Shown: positions 17,924-26,989, counted from the stretch's first letter. The stretch is DNA of 64,000 nucleotides from Flavobacterium chilense (GCF_001602525.1 NZ_LSYT01000002.1:186001-250000), one strand, 5' to 3'. Made by a program: numbers and translations. Notes: generated by a model from the sequence alone, not told the origin.

Positions 17924-17969
17924 ACTGGTAGGCACTGGTATGCAAGATTAAAGAATGTTTCTATTTTTG
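17924..17969 (+). promoter_or_regulatory. gal operon promoter with direct-repeat operator
   Basis: ACTGGTA occurs at 17924-17930 and again at 17934-17940, a 10-base period that would place both copies on the same DNA face. TATTTTTG at 17962-17969 is a perfect -7 element. Transcription would start near 17976, which rules out the ATG at 17955 and supports the galM start at 17994. Confidence 0.6.
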
Positions 17970-17993
17970 GATTTCATTTTTTGCAAAAATAGC

Positions 17994-19049
17994 ATGGATA
18001 TTAAACACATATCGCATTTTCAGGAGTTATCTACAGCTAAATTATTTGGTAAAACAGATAAAAATGAAGAAATTTTATCTTTTGATTTATCCAATAAAAA
18101 CGGAATGAAAATCCAGATTATTAATTATGGAGCTACTGTTACATCATTACAAATTCCGGTTTCAAATGATAATATTGTTGATGTGGTTTTAGGTTTTGAT
18201 ACTTTAGAATCCTATCTGGAATCTTACGAATTACCAAGTGCTCCTTATTTTGGAACAACTGTTGGCCGTTATGCCGGACGCATTAATAAAGGTTCTTTTA
18301 TTTTAAATAACAAAAAAATTCAGCTTAATACCAACAATAATGAAAACACATTGCATGGCGGAAATACAGGTTTTGGAAAAAAAATCTGGAATGTTTCCAA
18401 TATTACAGCAGGCGATAATTCGTCGATTACATTTAGCTTACTAAGTGAAGATCTGGATGAAAATTTTCCAGGAACATTACAGGTTAATTTAACCTATACT
18501 CTGACTGAACAAAACGAATTAAAATTAGAATATAAAGCTACCACAACCGAAGATACAGCAATCAACCTGACACATCACAGTTATTTTAATTTGGATGGTC
18601 ATGATTCGACTGTTTTAGATCAAACTTTGTTTGTTGATGCTGAAAAGATTTTAGAAACCAACACTGCCAATATTCCAACAGGAAAATTTACAGCACTTTC
18701 TAATCATGATTTTGATTTTAGAGTACCTAAAAAATGTCCGTCATCAATTGATAATTCATTTGTAATTGAGCCTTCAATAAATGCAGTGGCGAAATTATTC
18801 AGTTCCAAAAACAATTTACAAATGAGTGTTTACACCAATCAGCCCAGTGTACATATATATGTAGGCGGAAATTGTTTTGGTGTACTAAAAGGAAAAGAAG
18901 ATACAGATTATCATTCGTCAAGCGGAATTTGTTTTGAAACTCAAAATTTTCCGGATGCCCCAAATCATGAACATTTTCCGAATTCTATTTTAAAAAAAGA
19001 CGAAGAATATTATCAAAAAACTGTTTACAAATTTGAACTTCTAAACTAA
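17994..19049 (+). CDS. galM: Aldose 1-epimerase, cytosolic
   Basis: This mutarotase makes alpha-galactose for GalK. Family blocks are GRYAGRINKGSF, LHGGNTGFGKKIW, NLTHHSYFNLDGHD with the catalytic His, and GICFETQNFPDAPNHEHFP with the catalytic Glu. No signal peptide is present, so it acts in the cytoplasm, in contrast to the lipoprotein paralogue at 8425-9603. The start at 17994 gives MDIKHISHFQELS; the upstream frame from 17955 would lie before the -7 element. It leads galM-galK-galT, 50 bases before galK. Confidence 0.93.
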   Translation: MDIKHISHFQELSTAKLFGKTDKNEEILSFDLSNKNGMKIQIINYGATVTSLQIPVSNDNIVDVVLGFDTLESYLESYELPSAPYFGTTVGRYAGRINKGSFILNNKKIQLNTNNNENTLHGGNTGFGKKIWNVSNITAGDNSSITFSLLSEDLDENFPGTLQVNLTYTLTEQNELKLEYKATTTEDTAINLTHHSYFNLDGHDSTVLDQTLFVDAEKILETNTANIPTGKFTALSNHDFDFRVPKKCPSSIDNSFVIEPSINAVAKLFSSKNNLQMSVYTNQPSVHIYVGGNCFGVLKGKEDTDYHSSSGICFETQNFPDAPNHEHFPNSILKKDEEYYQKTVYKFELLN

Positions 19050-19099
19050 GTTACCAAACAATATAAAGCTTTATGCTATTACCTTTTCAACTATAAAAA

Positions 19100-20260
19100 A
19101 TGAATGACGTTTTAATACAAAATACTACTGCTTTTTTTGAGAAATCTTTTGGATCTGTTCCTCAAAAAGTGGTGCTTTCACCAGGAAGAATAAATATTAT
19201 TGGTGAACATATTGACTACAATGACGGTTATGTTTTGCCGGCAGCTATTGACAAAATAATTTGTTTTGCTTTCGAAAAAAACAATACTAAAAAATCCCGA
19301 ATAATTGCTATCGATTTAAACGAAGAGTTTGAAGCTGATTTAACTCAGGAGATTAAATTAAGCGATGTGGTCTGGACGAATTATATTCGTGGTGTCATGA
19401 AACAATTGCAGGATAACGGATTTGTGTTTGAAGGTTTTAATTGTGTTTTTAGCAGTAATATTCCTGTTGGTTCCGGGTTGTCTTCTTCGGCAGCTTTAGA
19501 ATGCGGGATGATCTTTGGAATCAAGGAACTTTTTAATTTAAAAATTGAAAAAAAGGATATTGCTTTATTAGGACAAAAAGCAGAACATTGGGTAGGTATA
19601 AATTGTGGCATCATGGACCAGTTTTCGAGCGTACATGGCCTTGAAAATAAAGTAATACAATTAGATTGTAATACACTGGATTTTGAATATCACAATGCTG
19701 ATTTTAAAGATTATTCGTTGGTTTTGTTTGATAGTAATGTAAAACATTCCCTTTTTACATCTGAGTACAATACCCGACGAATGGAGTGTGAAGAAGGGCT
19801 AATTATCATCAAAAATAATTTTCCTGATGTAGCCAGTTTTAGGGATTGTAGCGAAGAACAACTTTTGAAAATTCAGGACCAGTTTACACCTGTTGTTTTT
19901 AAAAGAGTGCATTTTGTAGTAAAGGAGATAAAGCGTGTGATAAAGGCATGTGAGGCCTTGGATAACGGAAATATAAAACTTTTAGGACAATTACTTTTCG
20001 AGACACATTATGGCTTATCGCAGGAGTATGAAGTAAGCTGTGAAGAGCTTGATATGCTTGTAGATACTGCCAAAACAGACGATTTTATAATAGGCTCACG
20101 TTTAATGGGTGGAGGTTTTGGAGGTTGTACCATAAATTTAATCAAAAAAGGTTATGAAAATGAGGTAAAAAGTAAGTTTTCGAATCTTTATTTAAATACA
20201 TTTGGGATTCAATTAAAATTTTACGACGTAAAAATCGCAAACGGTACAACACTACTTTAA
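19100..20260 (+). CDS. galK: Galactokinase
   Basis: It phosphorylates alpha-D-galactose to galactose 1-phosphate with ATP. The galactokinase signature PGRINIIGEHIDYNDGYVLP is near residues 28-47, the GHMP ATP-binding motif PVGSGLSSSAALE near 115-127, and the third GHMP motif LMGGGFGGCTINL near the C-terminus. 386 residues is normal. It lies between galM and galT with gaps of 50 and 17 bases, so co-transcription is near certain. Confidence 0.97.
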   Translation: MNDVLIQNTTAFFEKSFGSVPQKVVLSPGRINIIGEHIDYNDGYVLPAAIDKIICFAFEKNNTKKSRIIAIDLNEEFEADLTQEIKLSDVVWTNYIRGVMKQLQDNGFVFEGFNCVFSSNIPVGSGLSSSAALECGMIFGIKELFNLKIEKKDIALLGQKAEHWVGINCGIMDQFSSVHGLENKVIQLDCNTLDFEYHNADFKDYSLVLFDSNVKHSLFTSEYNTRRMECEEGLIIIKNNFPDVASFRDCSEEQLLKIQDQFTPVVFKRVHFVVKEIKRVIKACEALDNGNIKLLGQLLFETHYGLSQEYEVSCEELDMLVDTAKTDDFIIGSRLMGGGFGGCTINLIKKGYENEVKSKFSNLYLNTFGIQLKFYDVKIANGTTLL

Positions 20261-20277
20261 TACTACAAAGAATAACC

Positions 20278-21333
20278 ATGAAAAATTTTGACATTAACGA
20301 AGATCCACACAGACGTTTTAATCCCTTGCTTAATGAATGGGTTTTAGTATCACCTCATCGTGCAAAACGCCCGTGGCAAGGACAAAAAGAAAAAGTTTCT
20401 AATGAAATTTTACCTAAACATGACCCAACCTGTTATTTATGTCCGGGAAATGCCCGCGCAAACGGAGTAACAAATCCTGCTTACGAAGGCAGTTTTGTAT
20501 TTGAAAATGATTTTGCCGCACTCAAGCAGGATGAAATTATTTTTGAAGAGGATATAAAGTTTACTTTTTTTAAAGCAGAACCTGAACAGGGAATTTCAAG
20601 AGTAGTTTGCTTTTCTCCAAGACACGATCTTACCCTTCCTGAAATGGATGTTAATGATATTGAAAACATTATTAAAACCTGGCAAAAAGAATATACTGAT
20701 TTAGGAAATATTAAGTACATTAAACATGTTCAGATTTTTGAAAACAAAGGCAGTATCATGGGCTGCAGTAATCCACATCCGCATGGACAAATCTGGGCTC
20801 AGTCATCATTACCAACCCAGGTCCAAAAAACACAAAATAGTCTAAGATATTATTTTGATAAAAATCATAAAACGCTCTTAGAAGATTATCTGCAAGCCGA
20901 GTTAAAAGTAGGAACCCGAATTGTTATCGAAAACGATCATTTTGTAGCACTGGTTCCATTTTGGGCAATATGGCCTTACGAAACCATGATTATAAGTAAA
21001 AGAGCTGTTAATAAAATCACTGATTTTACGGCTGAAGAAAACCGCGCTTTTGCTAAAATTTTAAAGCAATTAACGATTAAGTACGATAATTTATTCAGTA
21101 CTTCTTTCCCATATTCATCAGGAATTCACCAGGCACCAACAGATGGTTTAGATCATCCGGAATGGCATTTTCACATGCATTTTTACCCGCCTTTATTGCG
21201 ATCTGCCACAGTTAAAAAATTCATGGTAGGATATGAAATGTTAGGAGAATCTCAAAGAGATATTACTCCGGAAAAAAGTGCCGAAATTTTAAGAGAGCAA
21301 TCAGATGTTCATTATAAACTAAGTATAAAATAA
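20278..21333 (+). CDS. galT: Galactose-1-phosphate uridylyltransferase
   Basis: It exchanges UMP between UDP-glucose and galactose 1-phosphate. The catalytic HPHG motif is at residues 167-170, where H169 is the nucleophile that becomes uridylylated. C52 and C55 (CYLCPGN) match a structural zinc site, and DGLDHPEWHFHMHFYPPL near the C-terminus matches the second metal-site His cluster. The protein is 351 residues, as usual. It closes the gal operon. No galE is in the window, so the epimerase must be elsewhere. Confidence 0.97.
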   Translation: MKNFDINEDPHRRFNPLLNEWVLVSPHRAKRPWQGQKEKVSNEILPKHDPTCYLCPGNARANGVTNPAYEGSFVFENDFAALKQDEIIFEEDIKFTFFKAEPEQGISRVVCFSPRHDLTLPEMDVNDIENIIKTWQKEYTDLGNIKYIKHVQIFENKGSIMGCSNPHPHGQIWAQSSLPTQVQKTQNSLRYYFDKNHKTLLEDYLQAELKVGTRIVIENDHFVALVPFWAIWPYETMIISKRAVNKITDFTAEENRAFAKILKQLTIKYDNLFSTSFPYSSGIHQAPTDGLDHPEWHFHMHFYPPLLRSATVKKFMVGYEMLGESQRDITPEKSAEILREQSDVHYKLSIK

Positions 21334-21384
21334 TCCCGGATTTCTTTAAAGACATTTCTAAATTTAACAATAATTATTTTCATA

Positions 21385-21439
21385 AATGTAAAAAACACAT
21401 TTGTTAGTAGCGTATTTCTAATTATTTATTTTACTTTTG
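21385..21439 (+). promoter_or_regulatory. Symporter promoter with AraR-type box
   Basis: AATGT-N7-ACATT at 21385-21401 is the same box as in the arabinose promoters. A perfect -7 element, TACTTTTG, follows at 21432-21439. The symporter therefore appears to have its own promoter, under AraR, with a leader of about 130 bases. The remainder of this gap shows nothing else. Confidence 0.6.
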
Positions 21440-21578
21440 GCTTTAGCTCTTATTTTCACAAAAAAATAACAGAATAAAAACACATATCCTATTTTATAGC
21501 AACATTAATAATGAAAACATTTTTTAAACCAAATTAAACAAACAATCACCTATACTAATTTTTAAAATACTACTAACA

Positions 21579-23264
21579 ATGAACCAAAACCTCGCTTTCG
21601 CAGATTATGCGGTTTTTATTATTTATTTCATCGTAGTCTCTGTCTACGGTTACACTGTTTATCGTAAACGAAAACAAGACGAACAAGATGCTAAAGCTTA
21701 TTTTTTGGCTGAAGGAAATTTAACCTGGTGGGCTATTGGAGCTTCTCTGATTGCCTCAAACATTTCTGCCGAACAATTTATCGGTATGAGTGGTGAAGGT
21801 TTCTTTTTAGGAATTGCCGTTGCTGCTTACGAATGGATTGCTGCTATTGCTTTGATTATCGTAGCCGTTTGGTTTATTCCTGTATATCTTAAAAATAAGA
21901 TTTATACGATGCCTCAATTTTTAAAAACACGTTATAATGAATCGACTGCGTTGATTATGGCCGTTTTCTGGTTGTTTTTATATGTTTTTGTGAATTTAAC
22001 TTCTATTTTATATCTGGGGGCTGTTGCGATCAATGGTTTAGCCGGAGGAGAATATCTTCATGTTATCATGATTGGTCTGGCTGTTTTTGCTTTATTTATT
22101 TCTTTGGGAGGTATGAAAGTTGTGGCTTATACAGACGTTATTCAGGTAGCTGTTTTAATTATTGGAGGTTTAGTAACTTCCTATATTGCACTTACTACTG
22201 TTGGACAATATTTTGGAGTTGGTGAAAATGCCATCGCCGGATTTAAAGTTTTAATGAAAGAAGCTCCTGAGCATTTCAAAATGATTATTCCAAAACCAAC
22301 TGCTACTTCATCTCAGCTTGACATTGATAAGTATTTAACTTTTCCTGGTCTGATGTCTTACCTTGCCGGGATCTGGATTATCAACTTAAACTACTGGGGC
22401 TGTAACCAGTACATTACACAAAGGGCTCTTGGTGCTGATTTACAAACTGCCCGTACCGGAATTTTATTTGCCGGTATGCTAAAATTATTAATGCCATTAA
22501 TTGTAATGCTTCCTGGAATTGCAGCTTACGTTTTATATAAAGACGGGCATTTGCCTCAATTGGTAGGTGGAAAAGACGGAGCTTACTCTGCTGTATTGAC
22601 TTTCCTGCCAACTGGTTTAAAAGGTCTTTCGGTAGCTGCTTTAACGGCTGCTATTGTAGCTTCGTTAGCCGGAAAAGTAAACAGTATTTCTACCATTTAT
22701 ACGTTAGACATTCATAAAAAATACATCCAGAAAGAAGCCGGAGAAAAACAACAGGTAAACATTGGCCGATTTGCCGTTTTTGCTGCAATGCTTCTGGCTG
22801 TTTTATTTACATGGAATGACATCTTAGGAATTGGTGGTGTTGGTGGATTTACTTATATCCAAAAATATACCGGATTCATTAGCCCTGGAGTTTTCGCCAT
22901 GTTCGTACTGGGTATGTTCTGGAAAAGAACCACAGGAGCTGCTGCCATTGTGGGTGTAATTTTAGGTTTTGTATTGTCTGTATTATTCAATGAATACGCT
23001 CCAATGTTATTTGGAAACGAAACATTATTATACACTGCTTATCCTAACGGAAAAGGAGCTTACGAAATTCCATTTCATATCTGTATGGGATTATCATTCC
23101 TGTTTACCACATTGGTAATGATTGCAATGAGTTTTGCCGGACCAAAAATAAATCCAAAAGCTTTTGAATCTGATCCTGGTATGTTTACCGTAAAACCACA
23201 AACTACTGTTTTAATCGTAATTACATTATTGATTATTGTGGCTTTGTATGTTAAATTCTGGTAG
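21579..23264 (+). CDS. Sodium/sugar symporter, SSS family (SGLT-like)
   Basis: A 561-residue inner-membrane protein with about 14 hydrophobic helices. It carries the SGLT signature ASNISAEQFIGMSGEG near residue 65, then AAYEWIAA, which corresponds to the sugar-contacting Glu in Vibrio SGLT, and LNYWGCNQYITQRALG near residue 270. Sugar enters with sodium. By position it looks like a galactose carrier, but the AraR-type box before it points to L-arabinose. The sequence alone does not decide between them. Codon use matches that of the ara and gal genes. A strong terminator follows. Confidence 0.9.
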   Translation: MNQNLAFADYAVFIIYFIVVSVYGYTVYRKRKQDEQDAKAYFLAEGNLTWWAIGASLIASNISAEQFIGMSGEGFFLGIAVAAYEWIAAIALIIVAVWFIPVYLKNKIYTMPQFLKTRYNESTALIMAVFWLFLYVFVNLTSILYLGAVAINGLAGGEYLHVIMIGLAVFALFISLGGMKVVAYTDVIQVAVLIIGGLVTSYIALTTVGQYFGVGENAIAGFKVLMKEAPEHFKMIIPKPTATSSQLDIDKYLTFPGLMSYLAGIWIINLNYWGCNQYITQRALGADLQTARTGILFAGMLKLLMPLIVMLPGIAAYVLYKDGHLPQLVGGKDGAYSAVLTFLPTGLKGLSVAALTAAIVASLAGKVNSISTIYTLDIHKKYIQKEAGEKQQVNIGRFAVFAAMLLAVLFTWNDILGIGGVGGFTYIQKYTGFISPGVFAMFVLGMFWKRTTGAAAIVGVILGFVLSVLFNEYAPMLFGNETLLYTAYPNGKGAYEIPFHICMGLSFLFTTLVMIAMSFAGPKINPKAFESDPGMFTVKPQTTVLIVITLLIIVALYVKFW

Positions 23265-23300
23265 TATAATTTTTTACTATATTATTTTTTGAAGAAAAAA

Positions 23301-23328
23301 AGAGGATGCTATTTGGCATCCTCTTTTT
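23301..23328 (+). terminator. Terminator after the symporter
   Basis: Arms 23301-23309 and 23316-23324 pair perfectly around a 6-base loop and are followed by Ts. Confidence 0.88.
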
Positions 23329-23452
23329 ATTAATACGATTTTAGATTTATCTTATAAAATTAAAAAACCTGTTTACAATCTGTATTTTTTCTTCTCAATT
23401 TTACATACATTTGAACACTAATCATTTAACTAAATCAACCAATATTAAAAAA

Positions 23453-24058
23453 ATGAAAAAACTAATTTTTACAGTATTCCTTATTTCAGCAACTGCTTTT
23501 GCTCAGGACATGAATGTCGTAAAAGGCAACTTCGATTTCTTAAAAGATCAAAAAGAAATCAACACAGTATTTGATTATAGTAGCTTTACTATGATGAAAG
23601 AAAAAAAATCAGAAGCACAATACATTCAGGAACACAAAGCCGATTTAGATCAGAAAGCAAAAGGAAACGGAAATCTTTGGGAAAAAAGATGGGTTGTTGC
23701 AAAAGAACAAATCTGGACTCCTAAATTTTTAGAAATAGGAAACATTGTATTGTCTAAAGCAGGTAAAGATGTTAATTTTCAGGAAGGTTTAAATACACCT
23801 TATACATTAATTGTACAAACCGTGTGGATTTATCCGGGCTGGGATGCGGGAATTATGAAGCAGCCTGCAAAAGTTACGACAAATTTAAAATTTGTTGAAA
23901 CAGCTAACAAATCAAATGTCTTATTAGAAATTACCAGCGAAGATGCTCCCGGAGATCAATGGGGAAGCAATTTTAGCAATGAAACCAGAATTGGTGAAGG
24001 ATACGCTAAAACAGCAAAATCATTATCTAAGCTTTTATTGAAAAAAGCATTTAAATAA
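23453..24058 (+). CDS. Exported hypothetical protein
   Basis: The family was not recognised. A signal peptide (KKLIFTVFLISATAFAQ) gives a mature protein of about 185 residues. The body has an FDYSSFTMMKEKKSEA segment, then IWTPKFLEIGNIVLSK, YTLIVQTVWIYPGWDAG and a basic C-terminal helix (AKSLSKLLLKKAFK). ATG 23453 is chosen because the signal begins there; an in-frame TTG-type extension to 23411 adds 14 residues without a signal. It converges with the flavoprotein gene and shares a terminator with it. Being beside the flexirubin cluster may be chance. Confidence 0.75.
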   Translation: MKKLIFTVFLISATAFAQDMNVVKGNFDFLKDQKEINTVFDYSSFTMMKEKKSEAQYIQEHKADLDQKAKGNGNLWEKRWVVAKEQIWTPKFLEIGNIVLSKAGKDVNFQEGLNTPYTLIVQTVWIYPGWDAGIMKQPAKVTTNLKFVETANKSNVLLEITSEDAPGDQWGSNFSNETRIGEGYAKTAKSLSKLLLKKAFK

Positions 24059-24068
24059 AATCATAAAA

Positions 24069-24092
24069 AAAGCCCTGATTATTCAGGGCTTT
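24069..24092. terminator. Shared terminator overlapping a stop codon
   Basis: Arms 24069-24078 and 24083-24092 are perfect complements with a 4-base loop. The stop codon of the minus-strand flavoprotein gene (24079-24081) lies in the loop, so its last codons form one arm. It also ends the plus-strand gene at 24058. Confidence 0.85.
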
Positions 24093-25329
24093 GTTCTTTT
24101 TGCATATTCAGTACGTAGGCCATATTTTTAATCACATGATCGTGTTTCTTTACAAACGAATTTTCTTCGTTCCAGACATAACCTGCCAAAACAGAACATA
24201 TTTTTTCTTTTACTTCCGGATTTTCCGGCTGGTGAAAAAACAACGTTTGAAGGTTTCCGGTATACCATTCCTGTACATAAGTTGTAAAGACCGAAATACC
24301 ACGTTTCATATATTGAGTAAATTCAACTTCCCAATCTACCTCAATCCCTTTAGATTCTTTAAGGTATAATTTTGCTGCCAACATTCCTGATTCTGTAGCA
24401 AAAGCAACTCCAGATGAAAAAACAGGGTCCAAAAACTCAGAGCTGTTTCCGGTCAGGGCAAAACCATCACCATACATTCTTTTTACCGCTCTCGAATAAT
24501 TCTCCAGTTTTACAGGCTCAAACAAAAATTCTGTTCCTTTAAATCTTTTGATATAGTAATCTGATAGCTGAATAGCGTTTCGTAAAGCTTCGGCATTATC
24601 TTTATTTTCTGAAAGCGAATTAATAAAGTCTGTTGGACCTACAACTCCCAAACTTGTATTGCCATTCGAAAACGGAATTACCCATAACCAAACTTCGGTT
24701 TCCAGAATATCAAATGAAATTTGAGTTCCTTCTTCTCCCTCTTCTCTGTTAATATCTTTTACGTGTGTAAAAATCGAAGAGTGAGGATCTAATTTTGATG
24801 GTGTATCAAGATCTAAAAGTCGTGGTAAAACACGTCCGTAACCACTTGAATCAATAATAAACTTCGCGTGAATTTCTTTTAAATTTCCGTCTTTGTCTTT
24901 TACAATCGTTTTTGAATTTTTTCCTTCAAAAGAAACTTCGATGACCTCTGTTTCAAATTCCAGGTCAATTCCTTTTCTAATCACCTCCTGCGCCATGGTG
25001 TTATCAAAATCAGCTCTTGGTACCTGCCAGGTCCAGTCCCATCCTTCACCAAATTTTTTGCTGAAATCAAATACACAAATCTCTTCTCCTCTTATAAATC
25101 TTGCTCCAAGTTTCTTTTCGAAATTCATTGCATCAAGACTTTCAAAAAGTTCTGCTTCGGCAAAATGGTCCATAACACGTGGTATTAAGCTTTCGCCCAC
25201 CACAAGTCTGGGAAATTTTGTTTTTTCTACAACTTTTATTTTAACGTTATTATTGTGAAGATAGGATGCCGAGACACATCCCGAAGGTCCTGCGCCTATG
25301 ATTAAAACATCTACAAACTCCTGTGTCAT
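24079..25329 (-). CDS. FAD-dependent oxidoreductase, candidate flavin halogenase
   Basis: A Rossmann FAD-binding N-terminus (VLIIGAGPSGCVSASYL) is followed by VGESLIP, common to the halogenase/geranylgeranyl-reductase superfamily. Residues 99-104 read WTWQVP, a conservative variant of the halogenase WxWxIP motif. A FxxPxxSxG motif (FLDPVFSSG, about residues 299-307) is also present. Flexirubins of some flavobacteria are chlorinated, so ring halogenation is a fair prediction. A flavin hydroxylase or reductase role cannot be excluded. It is divergent from the tyrosine ammonia-lyase gene, sharing a 102-base control region with it, which ties it to pigment synthesis. Confidence 0.8.
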   Translation of the reverse strand: MTQEFVDVLIIGAGPSGCVSASYLHNNNVKIKVVEKTKFPRLVVGESLIPRVMDHFAEAELFESLDAMNFEKKLGARFIRGEEICVFDFSKKFGEGWDWTWQVPRADFDNTMAQEVIRKGIDLEFETEVIEVSFEGKNSKTIVKDKDGNLKEIHAKFIIDSSGYGRVLPRLLDLDTPSKLDPHSSIFTHVKDINREEGEEGTQISFDILETEVWLWVIPFSNGNTSLGVVGPTDFINSLSENKDNAEALRNAIQLSDYYIKRFKGTEFLFEPVKLENYSRAVKRMYGDGFALTGNSSEFLDPVFSSGVAFATESGMLAAKLYLKESKGIEVDWEVEFTQYMKRGISVFTTYVQEWYTGNLQTLFFHQPENPEVKEKICSVLAGYVWNEENSFVKKHDHVIKNMAYVLNMQKEQSPE

Positions 25330-25356
25330 ATTAGAAATGTTATGATTTATTTAACT

Positions 25357-25395
25357 TACATTTGCCATCATCAAAATAACTACATTTATTTTGAT
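25357..25395. promoter_or_regulatory. Palindrome and -7 element in the flavoprotein/TAL divergent promoter
   Basis: ATCAAAATAA (25370-25379) and its exact complement (25386-25395) form a 26-base palindrome with a 6-base spacer, between two divergent pigment genes. TACATTTG at 25357-25364 is a perfect plus-strand -7 element just before it. The palindrome could be the operator of an unknown flexirubin regulator, or a hairpin in the TAL leader. No regulator gene lies next to it. Confidence 0.5.
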
Positions 25396-25431
25396 AAATA
25401 AAATTAAATTAGCACAATCAAAACCGATTTA

Positions 25432-26952
25432 ATGAATACAATTAATGAATATTTAAGTTTAGCAGAATTCGAAGACATAATCTTTGGAAATCAAAAAGTT
25501 ACAATAAGTGATGTTGTTCTAAACCGAGTAAACGAAAGTTTTAATTTCCTTAAGGAATTCTCTGGAAACAAGGTTATTTATGGCGTAAATACCGGCTTTG
25601 GCCCAATGGCGCAATATAGAATTAAAGAGTCTGACCAAATTCAGCTTCAATATAATTTAATTCGAAGCCACTCTTCAGGAACAGGAAAACCTTTAAGCCC
25701 GGTTTGTGCAAAAGCAGCAATTCTGGCTCGATTAAATACACTTTCATTAGGTAATTCAGGCGTTCATCCGTCAGTAATTAACCTGATGAGTGAACTTATT
25801 AATAAGGACATTACTCCTTTAATTTTTGAACACGGTGGTGTTGGGGCAAGCGGCGACTTAGTACAGCTATCACATTTGGCTTTAGTTTTAATTGGTGAAG
25901 GCGAAGTTTTCTATAAAGGAGACAGAAGACCAACCCAGGAAGTTTTCGAAATCGAAGGTTTAAAACCAATTCAGGTAGAAATCAGAGAAGGTCTGGCTTT
26001 AATAAACGGTACATCTGTAATGACCGGAATTGGAGTTGTAAATGTGTACCATGCCAAAAAATTATTAGACTGGTCATTAAAAAGTTCTTGTGCCATTAAC
26101 GAATTGGTTCAGGCATATGATGATCATTTTTCTGAAGAATTAAACCAAACCAAACGTCATAAAGGGCAACAGGAAGTGGCTGCAAAAATGCGTCAAAATC
26201 TTTCAGACAGTACCTTGATCCGTAAAAGAGAAGACCATTTATATTCAGGAGAAAACACTGAAGAGATTTTTAAAGAAAAAGTTCAGGAATATTACTCTTT
26301 AAGATGTGTACCTCAAATTCTTGGACCGGTTTTAGAAACCATCAACAATGTAGCTTCTATTCTGGAAGACGAATTTAACTCTGCAAATGACAATCCTATT
26401 ATAGATGTAAAAAACAAACACGTTTATCACGGAGGAAATTTTCACGGAGATTATATCTCTCTTGAAATGGATAAACTAAAAATTGTTATTACCAAATTAA
26501 CGATGTTGGCAGAACGTCAGTTAAACTACTTATTGAATTCAAAAATCAACGAAATCCTTCCTCCATTTGTAAATTTAGGAACATTAGGCTTTAATTTCGG
26601 AATGCAGGGAGTTCAGTTTACTGCAACATCTACCACTGCCGAAAGTCAAATGTTATCAAATCCAATGTATGTTCACAGTATCCCAAATAACAATGACAAT
26701 CAGGATATTGTAAGTATGGGAACAAATGCTGCGGTTATTACTTCAAAAGTAATCGAAAATGCCTTTGAAGTATTAGCTATCGAAATGATTACAATCGTTC
26801 AGGCAATTGATTATTTAGGACAAAAAGATAAAATTTCATCTGTTACCAAAAAATGGTACAATGATGTTAGAAATATAATTCCTGAATTTAAGGAAGATCA
26901 GGTAATGTATCCTTTTGTTCAGAAAGTAAAAGATCATTTGATCAACAATTAA
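25432..26952 (+). CDS. tal: Tyrosine ammonia-lyase (flexirubin starter)
   Basis: It deaminates tyrosine to 4-coumarate, the aryl starter of flexirubin. The self-cyclising A-S-G triad that forms the MIO cofactor is at residues 139-141 (GGVGASGDLVQ). The catalytic Tyr is in VIYGVNTGFG near residue 50, and H80 in IRSHSSGTG is the residue linked to tyrosine over phenylalanine preference. The HutH-like C-terminal half contains STTAESQMLSNPMYVHS. From memory it is nearly identical to the characterised F. johnsoniae enzyme. A histidine ammonia-lyase role is less likely given the pigment cluster context. Confidence 0.95.
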   Translation: MNTINEYLSLAEFEDIIFGNQKVTISDVVLNRVNESFNFLKEFSGNKVIYGVNTGFGPMAQYRIKESDQIQLQYNLIRSHSSGTGKPLSPVCAKAAILARLNTLSLGNSGVHPSVINLMSELINKDITPLIFEHGGVGASGDLVQLSHLALVLIGEGEVFYKGDRRPTQEVFEIEGLKPIQVEIREGLALINGTSVMTGIGVVNVYHAKKLLDWSLKSSCAINELVQAYDDHFSEELNQTKRHKGQQEVAAKMRQNLSDSTLIRKREDHLYSGENTEEIFKEKVQEYYSLRCVPQILGPVLETINNVASILEDEFNSANDNPIIDVKNKHVYHGGNFHGDYISLEMDKLKIVITKLTMLAERQLNYLLNSKINEILPPFVNLGTLGFNFGMQGVQFTATSTTAESQMLSNPMYVHSIPNNNDNQDIVSMGTNAAVITSKVIENAFEVLAIEMITIVQAIDYLGQKDKISSVTKKWYNDVRNIIPEFKEDQVMYPFVQKVKDHLINN

Positions 26953-26989
26953 ACCTTGTTTTACATTATTAATATTGAATCTTAAAATC

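Noticed and set aside
24079..25329. Geranylgeranyl reductase as the identity of the flavoprotein
   Set aside because: It shares the superfamily fold, but the WxWxVP motif and the pigment context fit a halogenase better. It remains an alternative and is not excluded.
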